The notes under the pieces are model-generated. The model was not told the DNA's origin. It saw nothing but the letters and a program-made list of their open reading frames with translations, and ran no database searches. A DNA stretch of 64,000 nt from Microbulbifer donghaiensis (GTDB taxonomy: Bacteria; Pseudomonadota; Gammaproteobacteria; Pseudomonadales; Cellvibrionaceae). The translations under genes and the position numbers were made by a program. Below are positions 37,020 through 45,822 of this stretch, one piece after another (position 1 is the stretch's first letter; each line of letters opens with the position of its first letter). Location of the stretch: the NCBI RefSeq assembly GCF_900129095.1, contig NZ_FQVA01000009.1, forward strand, positions 1 to 64,000, in the 5' to 3' direction.

Positions 37020-37924
37020 GTACATTCTGGAGTTTGTGGGTAATTGTGCTCACCCTCGCCAATCTGGCGCTGATTACCTGGGTACTGTTCGCCAACCGCA
37101 AAGTGGCTTTGGACGACCAGGCTGAACCGGAAAACAATACGACCGGTCACGTTTACGACGGTATCGAGGAATACGACAACCCGCTGCCAAAGTGGTGGTT
37201 TTATCTGTTCGTTGCCACGCTGCTGTTCACCGCCGTTTATCTGGCGGTTTACCCGGGACTGGGCAACTTCAAGGGCTTCGGTGGCTGGACCCAAGTTAAC
37301 CAGCTGGAGGCCCAGCAGGCCAAGGCGGAGGCGAAGTTCGACGAGACTTTCGGTCAGTATGTGGATATGCCGATTGAACAGATCGCGCAGAACCGCGAAG
37401 CACTGAAAATGGGCGCGCGCATTTTTGCCAACAACTGCGCTGTCTGTCACGGCGCGGATGGCGGCGGCAACTTCGGTTTCCCGAACCTGACCGACAATGA
37501 CTGGCTGTACGGCGGCACGCCGGAGAAAATCCTTGAGACTCTTCACAATGGTCGCCAAGGTATGATGCCCCCGCAGGGACCGGTGATCGGTGAAGAGGGC
37601 GTGAAGAACGCTGCTGAATATGTGCTCGCACTGAACGGCCTCGAGCACAACGCAGAGATGGCGGCTGAAGGGCAGAAGGTTTTCGGTACCGTGTGCATGG
37701 CCTGTCACGGCATGGACGGCAAGGGTAACCAGGCCCTTGGCGCCCCCAACCTGACCAACAATATCTGGCTCTATGGCGGCAACCGCGAGCAGATCCAACA
37801 CACTATCCGCGGCGGCCGCCAAAACGTGATGCCGGCGCAGAAGGATATGTTGCGCGAAGACAAGATCCGCCTCGTTGCGGCCTATGTCTACAGCCTCTCC
37901 CGTCAGGAAGACGAACAACAGTAA
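37016..37924 (+). CDS. ccoP: cbb3-type oxidase diheme cytochrome c subunit (CcoP)
   Basis: CcoP is the diheme cytochrome c that accepts electrons from soluble cytochromes. The 302-residue product has two N-terminal helices (about 4-25 and 58-80), then two cytochrome c domains with CAVCH (about 141-145) and CMACH (about 227-231). It is the last subunit gene; a GC hairpin without a T-run (37935-37953) follows. Confidence 0.97.
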   Translation: MSTFWSLWVIVLTLANLALITWVLFANRKVALDDQAEPENNTTGHVYDGIEEYDNPLPKWWFYLFVATLLFTAVYLAVYPGLGNFKGFGGWTQVNQLEAQQAKAEAKFDETFGQYVDMPIEQIAQNREALKMGARIFANNCAVCHGADGGGNFGFPNLTDNDWLYGGTPEKILETLHNGRQGMMPPQGPVIGEEGVKNAAEYVLALNGLEHNAEMAAEGQKVFGTVCMACHGMDGKGNQALGAPNLTNNIWLYGGNREQIQHTIRGGRQNVMPAQKDMLREDKIRLVAAYVYSLSRQEDEQQ

Positions 37925-37934
37925 TCATACCTAG

Positions 37935-37953
37935 GGCCCGGCATCGCCGGGCC
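37935..37953 (+). terminator. weak terminator or processing hairpin after ccoP
   Basis: The stem GGCCCGGC/GCCGGGCC with a 3-base loop has no T-run. It may limit read-through into ccoG or protect the ccoNOQP mRNA. Confidence 0.45.
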
Positions 37954-38056
37954 TGTCAGGAATCGGGCGCTGCAGGGACGAAGAAAAAAAGCCTCATAGT
38001 TTGGCCAAACAACGGTACCCGGGCACAGCGAGCGCCCGCGTATAAGTGAGGTTTTT

Positions 38057-39475
38057 GTGAGTGATTTGATTCCGACCCGCGAAGAGCAGGAAGGCGATGG
38101 CGAAGTGCGCTATCGCATGCTCTACGAATCTGACGATAAGATCTATATTCGCCACATTCAGGGCGTCTATACCCGTATCCGGAAATATACCGGGCTGCCG
38201 CTGCTACTGGCCTTTTTCTTTATCCCCTGGCTGAACATCGAGGGACGCCAGGCGGTTCTGTTTGATTTGCCCGCGCGTAAATTCCATATCCTCTGGACTA
38301 CTTTCGCTCCCCAGGACGGTTTCCTGCTCGCCTGGCTGCTGATCATTGCAGCCTTCGCGCTGTTCGCGGTAACGACCTGGCTCGGCCGGGTTTGGTGCGG
38401 CTTTACCTGCCCGCAGACGGTATGGACGATGATGTTTATCTGGGCGGAGCGCGTCTGTGAGGGCGATCGCAACAAGCGCATGAAACTGGATGCGGCCCCC
38501 TGGAGTGTGGAGAAAGTGCTCCGCAAGGGCGGTACGCATGCGATCTGGCTGTTTATTTCCCTCGCCACGGCCCTGGCGTTCGTCGGATATTTTTACGGAA
38601 TCCGCGACCTGGTGGTGGATCTTGCCAGCTTCAATGCGCATCCGCAGGGCGCCTTCTGGGTCGCGTTCTTCACTTTTGCCACCTACATGAACGCCGGTTT
38701 CCTGCGCGAGCAGGTGTGCAAATACATGTGTCCCTATGCACGCTTCCAGTCGGTGATGTACGACCAGGACACCCTTGCTGTCCACTACGATGCCAAGCGC
38801 GGCGAAACCCGCGGGCCGCGCAAGAAAGGTATCGATTACCGCGCCGAGGGCATGGGCGACTGTATCGATTGTTACTGGTGTGTGCAGGTTTGCCCGGTGG
38901 ACATCGATATCCGCGATGGTATGCAATACGAGTGCATCAACTGCGGCTTGTGTGTCGATGCCTGCAACAGCGTCATGGACAAGATGAGCTACCCCCGCGG
39001 CCTTATCCGCTTCACCTCTGAGGATGAGCTCGAGACGGGCAAGACCAATTATCTGCGTCCGCGCCTGTTCGGTTATGCGTTTGTGTTGCTGGCAATGACG
39101 GGACTGTTTGCGCAGCAGGTCATTACCCGCAGCCCGATCGAGGCCGAAGTACTGCGCGATCGCGGTGCGCGCATGTACCGGGAATCCCAGGGACTGATTC
39201 AGAATGTGTACACGATAAAGATCAACAATATGGATCAGGCGGCGCATGAATTTTCGATCAGCGTAGAAGGCGAGCCCGGCCATGAATACTCGCTGCGCAA
39301 GCCCAAAGAGATTTATCTGCAGGCCGGCGAGATCTACGCGGTGCCGATTCGCGTCAGCGTGCCCAAGGAACAGCTGACATCGACCAAGCACGATATCTAT
39401 ATCGTCGTGCAGGCTGAGGACAAGCCGGAACTGATGGATAGGCACAAAACGGTGTTTATCGGTCCAAAGCAATAG
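38057..39475 (+). CDS. ccoG: cbb3 oxidase assembly factor CcoG (FixG/RdxA)
   Basis: CcoG is a membrane iron-sulfur protein that reduces copper for cbb3 assembly. The 472-residue product has several helices, a CGFTCPQTVW segment, CKYMCPYARFQS, and two 4Fe-4S motifs (CIDCYWCVQVCP and CINCGLCVDACN, about residues 273-302), followed by an immunoglobulin-like C-terminal domain. It is separated from ccoP by 132 bases. Confidence 0.95.
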   Translation: MSDLIPTREEQEGDGEVRYRMLYESDDKIYIRHIQGVYTRIRKYTGLPLLLAFFFIPWLNIEGRQAVLFDLPARKFHILWTTFAPQDGFLLAWLLIIAAFALFAVTTWLGRVWCGFTCPQTVWTMMFIWAERVCEGDRNKRMKLDAAPWSVEKVLRKGGTHAIWLFISLATALAFVGYFYGIRDLVVDLASFNAHPQGAFWVAFFTFATYMNAGFLREQVCKYMCPYARFQSVMYDQDTLAVHYDAKRGETRGPRKKGIDYRAEGMGDCIDCYWCVQVCPVDIDIRDGMQYECINCGLCVDACNSVMDKMSYPRGLIRFTSEDELETGKTNYLRPRLFGYAFVLLAMTGLFAQQVITRSPIEAEVLRDRGARMYRESQGLIQNVYTIKINNMDQAAHEFSISVEGEPGHEYSLRKPKEIYLQAGEIYAVPIRVSVPKEQLTSTKHDIYIVVQAEDKPELMDRHKTVFIGPKQ

Positions 39476-39565
39476 CAGGGCTTTTTTACATAAAATGACG
39501 CGACGGCTCTGTATATCAGGGCCGTTGCCGCGCTCATAGAAACGCGCATAGATTTTGGTATTGCA

Positions 39566-40090
39566 ATGAACGAACAAACCTCAAAGCCCTGGTATCGGGA
39601 AGCCTGGGCCTGGATGGTGCTGGCGCCCCTGGTCCTGGTAGTGCTGGTTTCGGCGGTTATGGTATCCATGGCCGTGCGTCACGCGGATGACACCGTCAGT
39701 GACACCTATTACAAAGACAGCCGCATGTACCATTTCACGGCCGACCAGGATCACCGCGCGCAGGCACTGGGGCTGGCGGCCATGGTGCAATTTCAGCGCA
39801 CTGATAATTCAGTAAACCTGGAGCTGAATGGGGAGCTGGCTTATCCTCGACAGTTGCTGCTGACCATGAGTCACCCGGTGGAGGCCGATTTGGATCGCCA
39901 TATCGTGCTGTCACAGGTGTCGGCCGGACGCTATAGCGGCTCCGTGCCCGGTAATCTGGAGCACCGCTGGTATCTGCGTTTGATGCCAGAGTTGGACCCG
40001 CAGCAGCATCAGAAAGCGGAGTGGCGTCTCAAAGGAGAGATCAATTTCGATCTGGGCGAAGCCGCGCCGCTGAATCCCGCCAGCCAATGA
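39566..40090 (+). CDS. ccoH: FixH/CcoH-type cbb3 assembly protein
   Basis: This 174-residue single-helix protein (helix about 15-35, WMVLAPLVLVVLVSAV) carries the conserved YYKDSRMY-like segment just after the helix and a periplasmic beta domain. FixH proteins help assemble the cbb3 oxidase, probably in copper delivery to CcoN. Its place between ccoG and ccoI is the conserved one. Confidence 0.9.
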   Translation: MNEQTSKPWYREAWAWMVLAPLVLVVLVSAVMVSMAVRHADDTVSDTYYKDSRMYHFTADQDHRAQALGLAAMVQFQRTDNSVNLELNGELAYPRQLLLTMSHPVEADLDRHIVLSQVSAGRYSGSVPGNLEHRWYLRLMPELDPQQHQKAEWRLKGEINFDLGEAAPLNPASQ

Positions 40091-40263
40091 AGAGCCCCCT
40101 TTTCTCACAGTCCTCCTACTGCGGCGGCCCCAGGGCACGCCCCGGCAGGCTTTCGCTCGGTCGGAGTGCTCAATGTAATGGCGAATACACCTGCGCGCTC
40201 CTCGATCGCGAAAGCCAGCCATGCCACGCCCTGGAACCACCTCGCTACGGAGATCTGTGAAAA

Positions 40264-42726
40264 ATGGGGGCTGATTCCTGTTTTCACTGCGGCCTGCCGG
40301 TACCCGCGGGCAGCAACCATTCGGTGCGGATTGACGGTGCGGAGCGAGCCATGTGCTGTCCGGGCTGTGAGGCTGTGGCCGGGGCCATCGTCGCCGGCGG
40401 CCTGGATAACTTTTACCGCTATCGGGACAGCAGCAGCGAGCGGCCCGATGAAACATCTCACCAGCCCGACCGCTGGAGTGCCTACGACCTGCCCGAGGTG
40501 CAGCAGCAGTATGTGCGCGACTGGAATGCCGAGCGAAAGCTCGCCAGCCTGCTGATCGGCGGCATCAGCTGTGCTGCCTGTGTCTGGCTGATCGAAAAAC
40601 ACCTGGGCCAATTGACCGGCGTAGAGAAGGTATCGGTCAATGCCAGCACCCAGCGGGCGCAAATCTGTTTCGATCCGGCGGAAATACAGCCGAGCCGCCT
40701 GTTCGCGGAACTCGAGCGCATCGGTTATCGACCGGCGCCGGCTACCGCATCCAACAGCGAAGGGATGATTCAGCGGGAACATCGCGCCGCGCTGCGTCGC
40801 CTGGGTGTTGCAGGGCTTGGCACCATGCAGGTAATGATGTTCGCCATCGCCCTCTATTTCGGTGGCAGCAGTGGTATCGACGGAGAATTTGAACGCTATC
40901 TGCGCTGGGTGTCCCTGATCGTTGCGACGCCGGTGGTCTTCTACGCTGCGCGCCCATTCTTTTCCGCGGCGCTGCGCAGTCTGCGCGCGCGCCACCTGAG
41001 TATGGATGTGCCCGTGTCGCTGGCGATCGGGCTCGCCTACACCGCCAGTTTCTACGCCACGGTGTTTGACACCGGCGAGGTGTATTTCGAATCCATTTCC
41101 ATGTTCACTTTTTTCCTGTTGCTCGGTCGCACTGTCGAGATGCGCGCGCGCCACCGCGCCGGTCTCGCCAGTGGCGGCCTGGCGCAGCTGCTGCCATTGA
41201 CCGCGACGAGGATCGACGGCGCCGACATCAGTAATGTGCCGGTCGCGGCGCTGGCCGTCGGTGATCGAATTCTGCTGCGACCCGGTGACACGGTTCCGGC
41301 CGACGGAGAAGTCATCGAGGGGGAGAGCGGTGTGGATGAGTCGCTGCTCAGCGGCGAAGCGGCGCTGCAGCAGAAAGTTGTCGGCAGTACGGTGTACGCC
41401 GGCAGTGTCAACGGCGATTCGACTTTGAAAGTTCGTATCACCGCCGCCGGGCAATCGACTCGGCTGTCGGCGATTGAGCGCCTGGTGGAAAGGGCGCAGC
41501 TGGAAAAGCCGCAGCAAGTAGCGCTGGCAGATCGCGTAGCCGGTACCTTTGTCGGCCTGGTGCTGCTGGCAGCACTCGCCGCCTTTGCGGTCTGGTGGCA
41601 GATCGATTCGGCGCGCGCCTTCTGGGTGGCGCTGTCGGTGCTGGTGGTGACCTGTCCCTGTGCCTTGTCGCTGGCGACTCCGGCGGCACTGGCGTCGGCG
41701 ACGCTGCGCCTGCAGCAGATGGGACTCCTGGTGGCCAGTGGCAATCTGCTCGAGACCCTGCCGCGCATCAATCGCATCGTGTTCGACAAGACCGGTACGC
41801 TGACCCGCGGCGAGCCGCGCATCCTGCAGATTGAATTGCTGCGCGACGGCTGGAATACGCAGCGGGTAAAGGATGTGGCGGCAGCGCTGGAGTCGCAGAC
41901 GAATCATCCACTGGCGCGGGCATTCCGGGCCTGGCGCGGCAATCTGCTCGCGCGCGAGCTGAAAGTGCACACTGGCCGCGGCCTGGAAGGTGTTATTGAC
42001 GGCGTTTGCTATCGCTTCGGTCGCGCCGATTTTGCGATCGAGACAGAGGCGCGAATTCCACTGGGTGAGGGGCAGTGGCTGCTGTTGGCGGACAGCGATG
42101 GCCCCGTTGCCTGGATTGCCCTGGGAGATGAACTGCGACCTTCCGCCGGCGCTGCGGTGGCCCAGCTGGAAGGCAGTGCACTGCAAGTGGAACTGCTGAG
42201 CGGTGATCAGTCCGCCGAAGTGGCGCGTCTCGCCGGCGCTGCCGGAATAGCGCAGTTCCGTGCTGGCACCTCGCCTGAAGATAAGCTCGCCCACCTGCAA
42301 CAGCTGCAGGGCGGTGGTCAGAAAGTGCTGATGGTTGGCGACGGCCTCAACGATGTGCCGGTTCTGTCTGGCGCCGATGCATCGGTGGCGATGATGTCCG
42401 CTGCCGACCTGGCCCAGTCCCGGGCGGATGCCATATTGCTGAACGGCGATCTCACCGTATTGCCCCGGGCTATTGCCCTTGCATATAAGGCGCGCCAAAT
42501 TGTCCGGCAAAACCTCGCCTGGGCACTGGGGTACAATGCGCTGGCACTCCCGCTGGCAGTCTGCGGGCTTGTGCCCCCCTGGGCCGCGGCGATCGGCATG
42601 TCGATCAGCTCGCTGATCGTGGTCCTGAACGCGATGCGTCTCTCCAGAGGAGAGGCTGGTACGACTGCCGCTGGCGAACCGATGCCGGCGGCGGGCGCCC
42701 CCGCGGAGCAGAATAGCTGGAGTTAA
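40264..42726 (+). CDS. ccoI: copper-exporting P-type ATPase CcoI (FixI)
   Basis: CcoI is a P1B-type ATPase that moves copper across the membrane for cbb3 assembly. The 820-residue product has an N-terminal Cys-rich region (CFHCGLPVP, CCPGCEAV), a heavy-metal domain with ISCAACVWLIEK (about 99-110), the CPCALS membrane motif, the phosphorylation site DKTGTLTRG and GDGLNDVPVLSGADAS. It lies 173 bases after ccoH. Large opposite-strand frames here are shadows. Confidence 0.95.
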   Translation: MGADSCFHCGLPVPAGSNHSVRIDGAERAMCCPGCEAVAGAIVAGGLDNFYRYRDSSSERPDETSHQPDRWSAYDLPEVQQQYVRDWNAERKLASLLIGGISCAACVWLIEKHLGQLTGVEKVSVNASTQRAQICFDPAEIQPSRLFAELERIGYRPAPATASNSEGMIQREHRAALRRLGVAGLGTMQVMMFAIALYFGGSSGIDGEFERYLRWVSLIVATPVVFYAARPFFSAALRSLRARHLSMDVPVSLAIGLAYTASFYATVFDTGEVYFESISMFTFFLLLGRTVEMRARHRAGLASGGLAQLLPLTATRIDGADISNVPVAALAVGDRILLRPGDTVPADGEVIEGESGVDESLLSGEAALQQKVVGSTVYAGSVNGDSTLKVRITAAGQSTRLSAIERLVERAQLEKPQQVALADRVAGTFVGLVLLAALAAFAVWWQIDSARAFWVALSVLVVTCPCALSLATPAALASATLRLQQMGLLVASGNLLETLPRINRIVFDKTGTLTRGEPRILQIELLRDGWNTQRVKDVAAALESQTNHPLARAFRAWRGNLLARELKVHTGRGLEGVIDGVCYRFGRADFAIETEARIPLGEGQWLLLADSDGPVAWIALGDELRPSAGAAVAQLEGSALQVELLSGDQSAEVARLAGAAGIAQFRAGTSPEDKLAHLQQLQGGGQKVLMVGDGLNDVPVLSGADASVAMMSAADLAQSRADAILLNGDLTVLPRAIALAYKARQIVRQNLAWALGYNALALPLAVCGLVPPWAAAIGMSISSLIVVLNAMRLSRGEAGTTAAGEPMPAAGAPAEQNSWS

Positions 42727-42728
42727 TC

Positions 42729-42914
42729 GTGGACAGCCTGTATTTCCTGATTCCCATCGCCATCATCTTTATCGCCGGCGCGCTAAAGCTGTTTTTCTGG
42801 GCCGTAAACAACGGACAGTACGATGACCTCGAAACCGAGGGGCGGCGCATCCTGTTTGACGATGATGAGGTACCGGACGGGCGCCGGTCAGAGAAGGACG
42901 GGCAGGGGGACTAG
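42729..42914 (+). CDS. ccoS: cbb3 oxidase maturation protein CcoS
   Basis: This 61-residue single-helix protein (helix about 4-24) has the family segment WAVNNGQYDDLETEGRRIL at about 25-43 and an acidic tail. CcoS is needed to load cofactors into the oxidase. GTG start two bases after ccoI; its TAG stop directly abuts the ATG of the next gene. Confidence 0.93.
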   Translation: MDSLYFLIPIAIIFIAGALKLFFWAVNNGQYDDLETEGRRILFDDDEVPDGRRSEKDGQGD

Positions 42915-43634
42915 ATGGGCGATTGGGGTTTTGTCGCCGCCGCACTCGCGATCGGTTTTCTCGGCAGCAGTCACTGTATCGGGATGTGCGGCGGTATCGC
43001 CGGCGCGCTCGGTATGGCGGTGCCGGGACAGCAGACCGCCTGGGTGCAACTCACTTCTTACTCTGCCGGCCGTATCGGCAGCTATACGTTGATGGGGGCT
43101 CTGGCTGGTGCGCTCGGTGCCGCAGTCCTGCCAGCGCTGACGCCGCTGCGGCTGCTGGCCGGGTTCATGCTGATCGCGATGGCGCTTTATGTCGGCGGTG
43201 TCTGGCGCGGCCTGGTGTGGCTGGAAAAGGGCGGCGCCTATCTGTGGCGCTACCTGCAACCGCTTTCCGCCCGCTTACTGCCTGTTCGCTCCGCGGGACA
43301 GGCGCTGGCGCTGGGCTCCCTGTGGGGCTGGCTGCCCTGCGGCCTCGTTTACAGCGCGCTGACATTTGCCCTGGCGCAGGGCAGCAGCGAGCGCGCGGCG
43401 CTGGCGATGCTGGCCTTCGGGCTCGGCACCGTGCCGGCGATGTTTGCCACCGGTGCGGCCGCGGTGACAGTGCGCAAATTCGTGCAGCGTCCGTCCGTGC
43501 GCATGTTATTCGCCGGGGCAATTCTGGTGTTCGGCTGCTGGACCATCTGGGGCGCCCTGGGGCATGGCGGCCACGCGGGTCACACCAGTGTGCCGGCCAC
43601 AGAAGAATCACAGCCGCACCACCACCACCACTGA
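42915..43634 (+). CDS. SafE/DsbD-like membrane protein with a His-rich tail
   Basis: The 239-residue, roughly six-helix inner-membrane protein belongs to the sulfite exporter TauE/SafE-like (DsbD transmembrane-like) family found after ccoS in many cbb3 clusters. It shows GFLGSSHCIGMCGGIAGAL, with conserved cysteines and histidine, and WGWLPCGLVYSAL. The C-terminus is rich in histidine (HGGHAGH and a run of five His), probably a copper or nickel site. Start directly after the ccoS stop, so the two are cotranslated. Confidence 0.88.
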   Translation: MGDWGFVAAALAIGFLGSSHCIGMCGGIAGALGMAVPGQQTAWVQLTSYSAGRIGSYTLMGALAGALGAAVLPALTPLRLLAGFMLIAMALYVGGVWRGLVWLEKGGAYLWRYLQPLSARLLPVRSAGQALALGSLWGWLPCGLVYSALTFALAQGSSERAALAMLAFGLGTVPAMFATGAAAVTVRKFVQRPSVRMLFAGAILVFGCWTIWGALGHGGHAGHTSVPATEESQPHHHHH

Positions 43635-43812
43635 TCCCCCCCTCAGCGTCCTTGGGCGCTATTTCTCTCCTTTTAATTTATTTTGCGCCAAATTTCCTCC
43701 GTGGAGAAAATCGGCGCAATATTTTCTCTTTTTCTGTGTCGCCCTTGGCATTTGCTGGCGCAAGCGCGCTGGCGCCAAAGGGTAAATCGCTATATCTTCG
43801 TTTACGTGCAGA

Positions 43813-43826
43813 TGACAGCGCTATCA
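43813..43826. promoter_or_regulatory. NagR-like operator, distal copy
   Basis: TGACAGCGCTATCA differs at one position from the palindrome TGACAGCGCTGTCA, which I recall as the NagR (LacI-family) site of chitin/GlcNAc genes in marine gammaproteobacteria. It is about 190 bases upstream of the chitinase start. Confidence 0.6.
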
Positions 43827-43834
43827 TCTTTAAA

Positions 43835-43848
43835 TGACAGCGCTGTCG
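43835..43848. promoter_or_regulatory. NagR-like operator, proximal copy
   Basis: TGACAGCGCTGTCG matches the same palindrome with one change at the last base. Its centre is 22 bases, about two helical turns, from that of the other copy, so the two can be bound side by side on one face of the DNA. Confidence 0.6.
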
Positions 43849-44009
43849 ATAGCGAAATGGCGATCTGCACGTTTGTTCGGATACGGCTCGTGCTGGGGGT
43901 ATCGAGGAAGTCGGGGAGTCGTCGGTCGCGGCGTCGGTTTCGCGGGGGTATTGCGTCTTGTCTCGCCGTTGGCCTTTTCAGATTCAATGAAAAATAACGG
44001 TGATAAGAC

Positions 44010-45740
44010 ATGAAAATAATGAAGCCTTTACGTCTGGCAGTCCTGCTGCTGGCGGGACTGTTTGCCGGGCAGCTATACGCATACGACTGCGGCGGCGTGC
44101 CGGTCTACGTCGATGGTTCGCCATACAGTTCCGGCGACACTGTCCAGAACAACACTGTCGCTTACCGCTGCGATGTCGGCGGCTGGTGCTCGGTCGGCGG
44201 CCCCTATGAGCCAGGTGTCGGGTGGGCCTGGACCGAGGCCTGGAGCGATCTCGGCGCCTGTGATGGCGGCACTGGGTCATCCTCCGGCGGTTCCTCGTCG
44301 AGCAGCTCCTCCTCCAGTAGCTCCTCCTCGAGCAGTAGTTCCTCCTCCGGCGGCTCCTCTTCGGGCGGTGGTGACTGTGGCGATCTGCCGGTCTGGTCCG
44401 CTGCCGAGGTCTATGTGGGTGGCGACCATGTGCAGCACCAGAGTGTCGAGTATTCGGCTAAATGGTGGACCCAGGGAGAGGATCCCAGCCAGTCCGGCGA
44501 CTACGGTGTCTGGCAAAACGAGGGTGCCTGCAGCGGCAGTTCCTCCGGCTCCTCATCTTCCGGCAGTTCTTCCGGCGGTTCGTCGGGCACCTCTTCAAGC
44601 AGCAGTAGCGGCGGTGGTTCCTCCAGTGGCGGCGAGCGCCTCGGTGGCTATTTCGTGCAGTGGGGTGTCTACCAGCGCAATTATCACGTGAAAAACATCG
44701 CCACCAGCGGCTCGGCCGAGAAGCTGACCCATATCTACTATGCCTTCGGCAATGTGCAGAATGGTCAGTGCACCATCGGCGATTCCTACGCGGACTACGA
44801 CCGTTTCTATAGCGCCGCCGAGAGTGTGGATGGCGTGGCGGACACCTGGGATGCCGGCGCGCTGCGCGGCAGCTTCAACCAGTTGCGCAAGCTGAAGCAG
44901 ATGTACCCGCACATCAAGGTGCTGTGGTCGTTCGGCGGCTGGACCTGGTCCGGGGGCTTCGGCCAGGCGGTACAGAATCCCGAGGCATTCGCCGAATCCT
45001 GTTACAACCTGGTCCACGACCCGCGCTGGGACGGCGTGTTCGACGGTATTGACCTGGACTGGGAATACCCGAACACCTGCGGCCTGAACTGTGACAGCAG
45101 TGGCTATTCCGCTTTCTCCAACATGATGGCGGCGATGCGCGCGCGCTTCGGCAGTGAGCTGGTTACCGCGGCGATCACTGCCGATGGCAATGTCGGTGGC
45201 AAGATGGATCAGGCGGACTACGCCGGCGCCGCGCAGTATGTCGATTTCTACAATGTCATGACTTACGACTTCTTCGGTGCCTTCGATGCGGACGGACCCA
45301 CGGCGCCGCATTCGGCGCTGCACGACTACGCGGGTATTCCGCTGGCCGGTTTCTATTCGGATAACGCCATCCAGGCGCTGAAGAACAAGGGCGTACCATC
45401 GGACAAGGTCAATCTGGGTATCGGCTTCTACGGCCGCGGATGGACCGGGGTGACCCAGTCAGCGCCCGGTGGCTCCGCGACAGGTGCTGCCCCGGGTACC
45501 TATGAAGCCGGCATAGAGGATTACAAGGTACTGAAGAGCACCTGCCCGGCGAATGGCACCGTTGCCGGCACAGCCTATGCGCACTGTGGCAATAACTGGT
45601 GGAGTTACGACACGCCGTCCACCATCGCGGGCAAGATGCAGTACATCGCCAACCAGAACCTCGGCGGTTCCTTCTTCTGGGAGCTGAGTGGGGATACTGC
45701 CAGTGGCGAGCTGATTGAAGCCATGCACAGTAATCAGTAA
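44010..45740 (+). CDS. secreted GH18 chitinase with two chitin-binding domains
   Basis: The 576-residue enzyme has a signal peptide (about 1-24), a first chitin-binding type 3 (CBM5/12) domain (about 25-83), a poly-serine linker, a second CBM5/12 domain (about 123-171, PVWSAAEVYVGGDHVQH), another Ser/Gly linker, and a GH18 catalytic domain from about residue 211. The catalytic motif DGIDLDWE is at 345-352, with Glu352 as proton donor, and WSFGGW and MTYDFFGAFD follow the family. It hydrolyses chitin outside the cell. Two NagR-like operators upstream suggest derepression by GlcNAc-6-phosphate. Poly-serine linkers are a habit of this bacterial group. Confidence 0.95.
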   Translation: MKIMKPLRLAVLLLAGLFAGQLYAYDCGGVPVYVDGSPYSSGDTVQNNTVAYRCDVGGWCSVGGPYEPGVGWAWTEAWSDLGACDGGTGSSSGGSSSSSSSSSSSSSSSSSSSGGSSSGGGDCGDLPVWSAAEVYVGGDHVQHQSVEYSAKWWTQGEDPSQSGDYGVWQNEGACSGSSSGSSSSGSSSGGSSGTSSSSSSGGGSSSGGERLGGYFVQWGVYQRNYHVKNIATSGSAEKLTHIYYAFGNVQNGQCTIGDSYADYDRFYSAAESVDGVADTWDAGALRGSFNQLRKLKQMYPHIKVLWSFGGWTWSGGFGQAVQNPEAFAESCYNLVHDPRWDGVFDGIDLDWEYPNTCGLNCDSSGYSAFSNMMAAMRARFGSELVTAAITADGNVGGKMDQADYAGAAQYVDFYNVMTYDFFGAFDADGPTAPHSALHDYAGIPLAGFYSDNAIQALKNKGVPSDKVNLGIGFYGRGWTGVTQSAPGGSATGAAPGTYEAGIEDYKVLKSTCPANGTVAGTAYAHCGNNWWSYDTPSTIAGKMQYIANQNLGGSFFWELSGDTASGELIEAMHSNQ

Positions 45741-45769
45741 CTTTGCAGCAGACGGAACCCGATTCCGCC

Positions 45770-45789
45770 GGCGGGCCGCGAGGCCCGCC
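45770..45789 (+). terminator. hairpin after the chitinase gene
   Basis: GGCGGGCC/GGCCCGCC stem with a GCGA loop, about 30 bases past the chitinase stop. It has no T-run, so it may be a processing or weak termination hairpin. Confidence 0.5.
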
Positions 45790-45822
45790 ACCTGCAACCA
45801 TTGCTGATTAACTGGCCGTACT

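Larger units (their letters stand above)
43635..44009. promoter_or_regulatory. regulatory region of the chitinase gene
   Basis: No gene is seen in these 375 bases. It holds the two NagR-like operators at 43813 and 43835 and an AT-rich segment (43660-43740) with a ggcgcaatatt/atttgcgcc-like symmetry. Confidence 0.5.

Noticed and set aside
40105-42510. 801-codon open frame on the minus strand
   Set aside because: It is antisense to the CcoI ATPase, whose motifs are unmistakable; the opposite frame reads as a low-complexity His/Gln/Arg-rich product.
43669-43997. Short frames between the SafE-like gene and the chitinase
   Set aside because: They overlap the operator region, are low in protein-like composition and have no ribosome sites.
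44277-44640. Serine-codon repeats in the chitinase as a separate repeat element
   Set aside because: They encode the poly-serine linkers in frame and are normal for secreted enzymes of this group.
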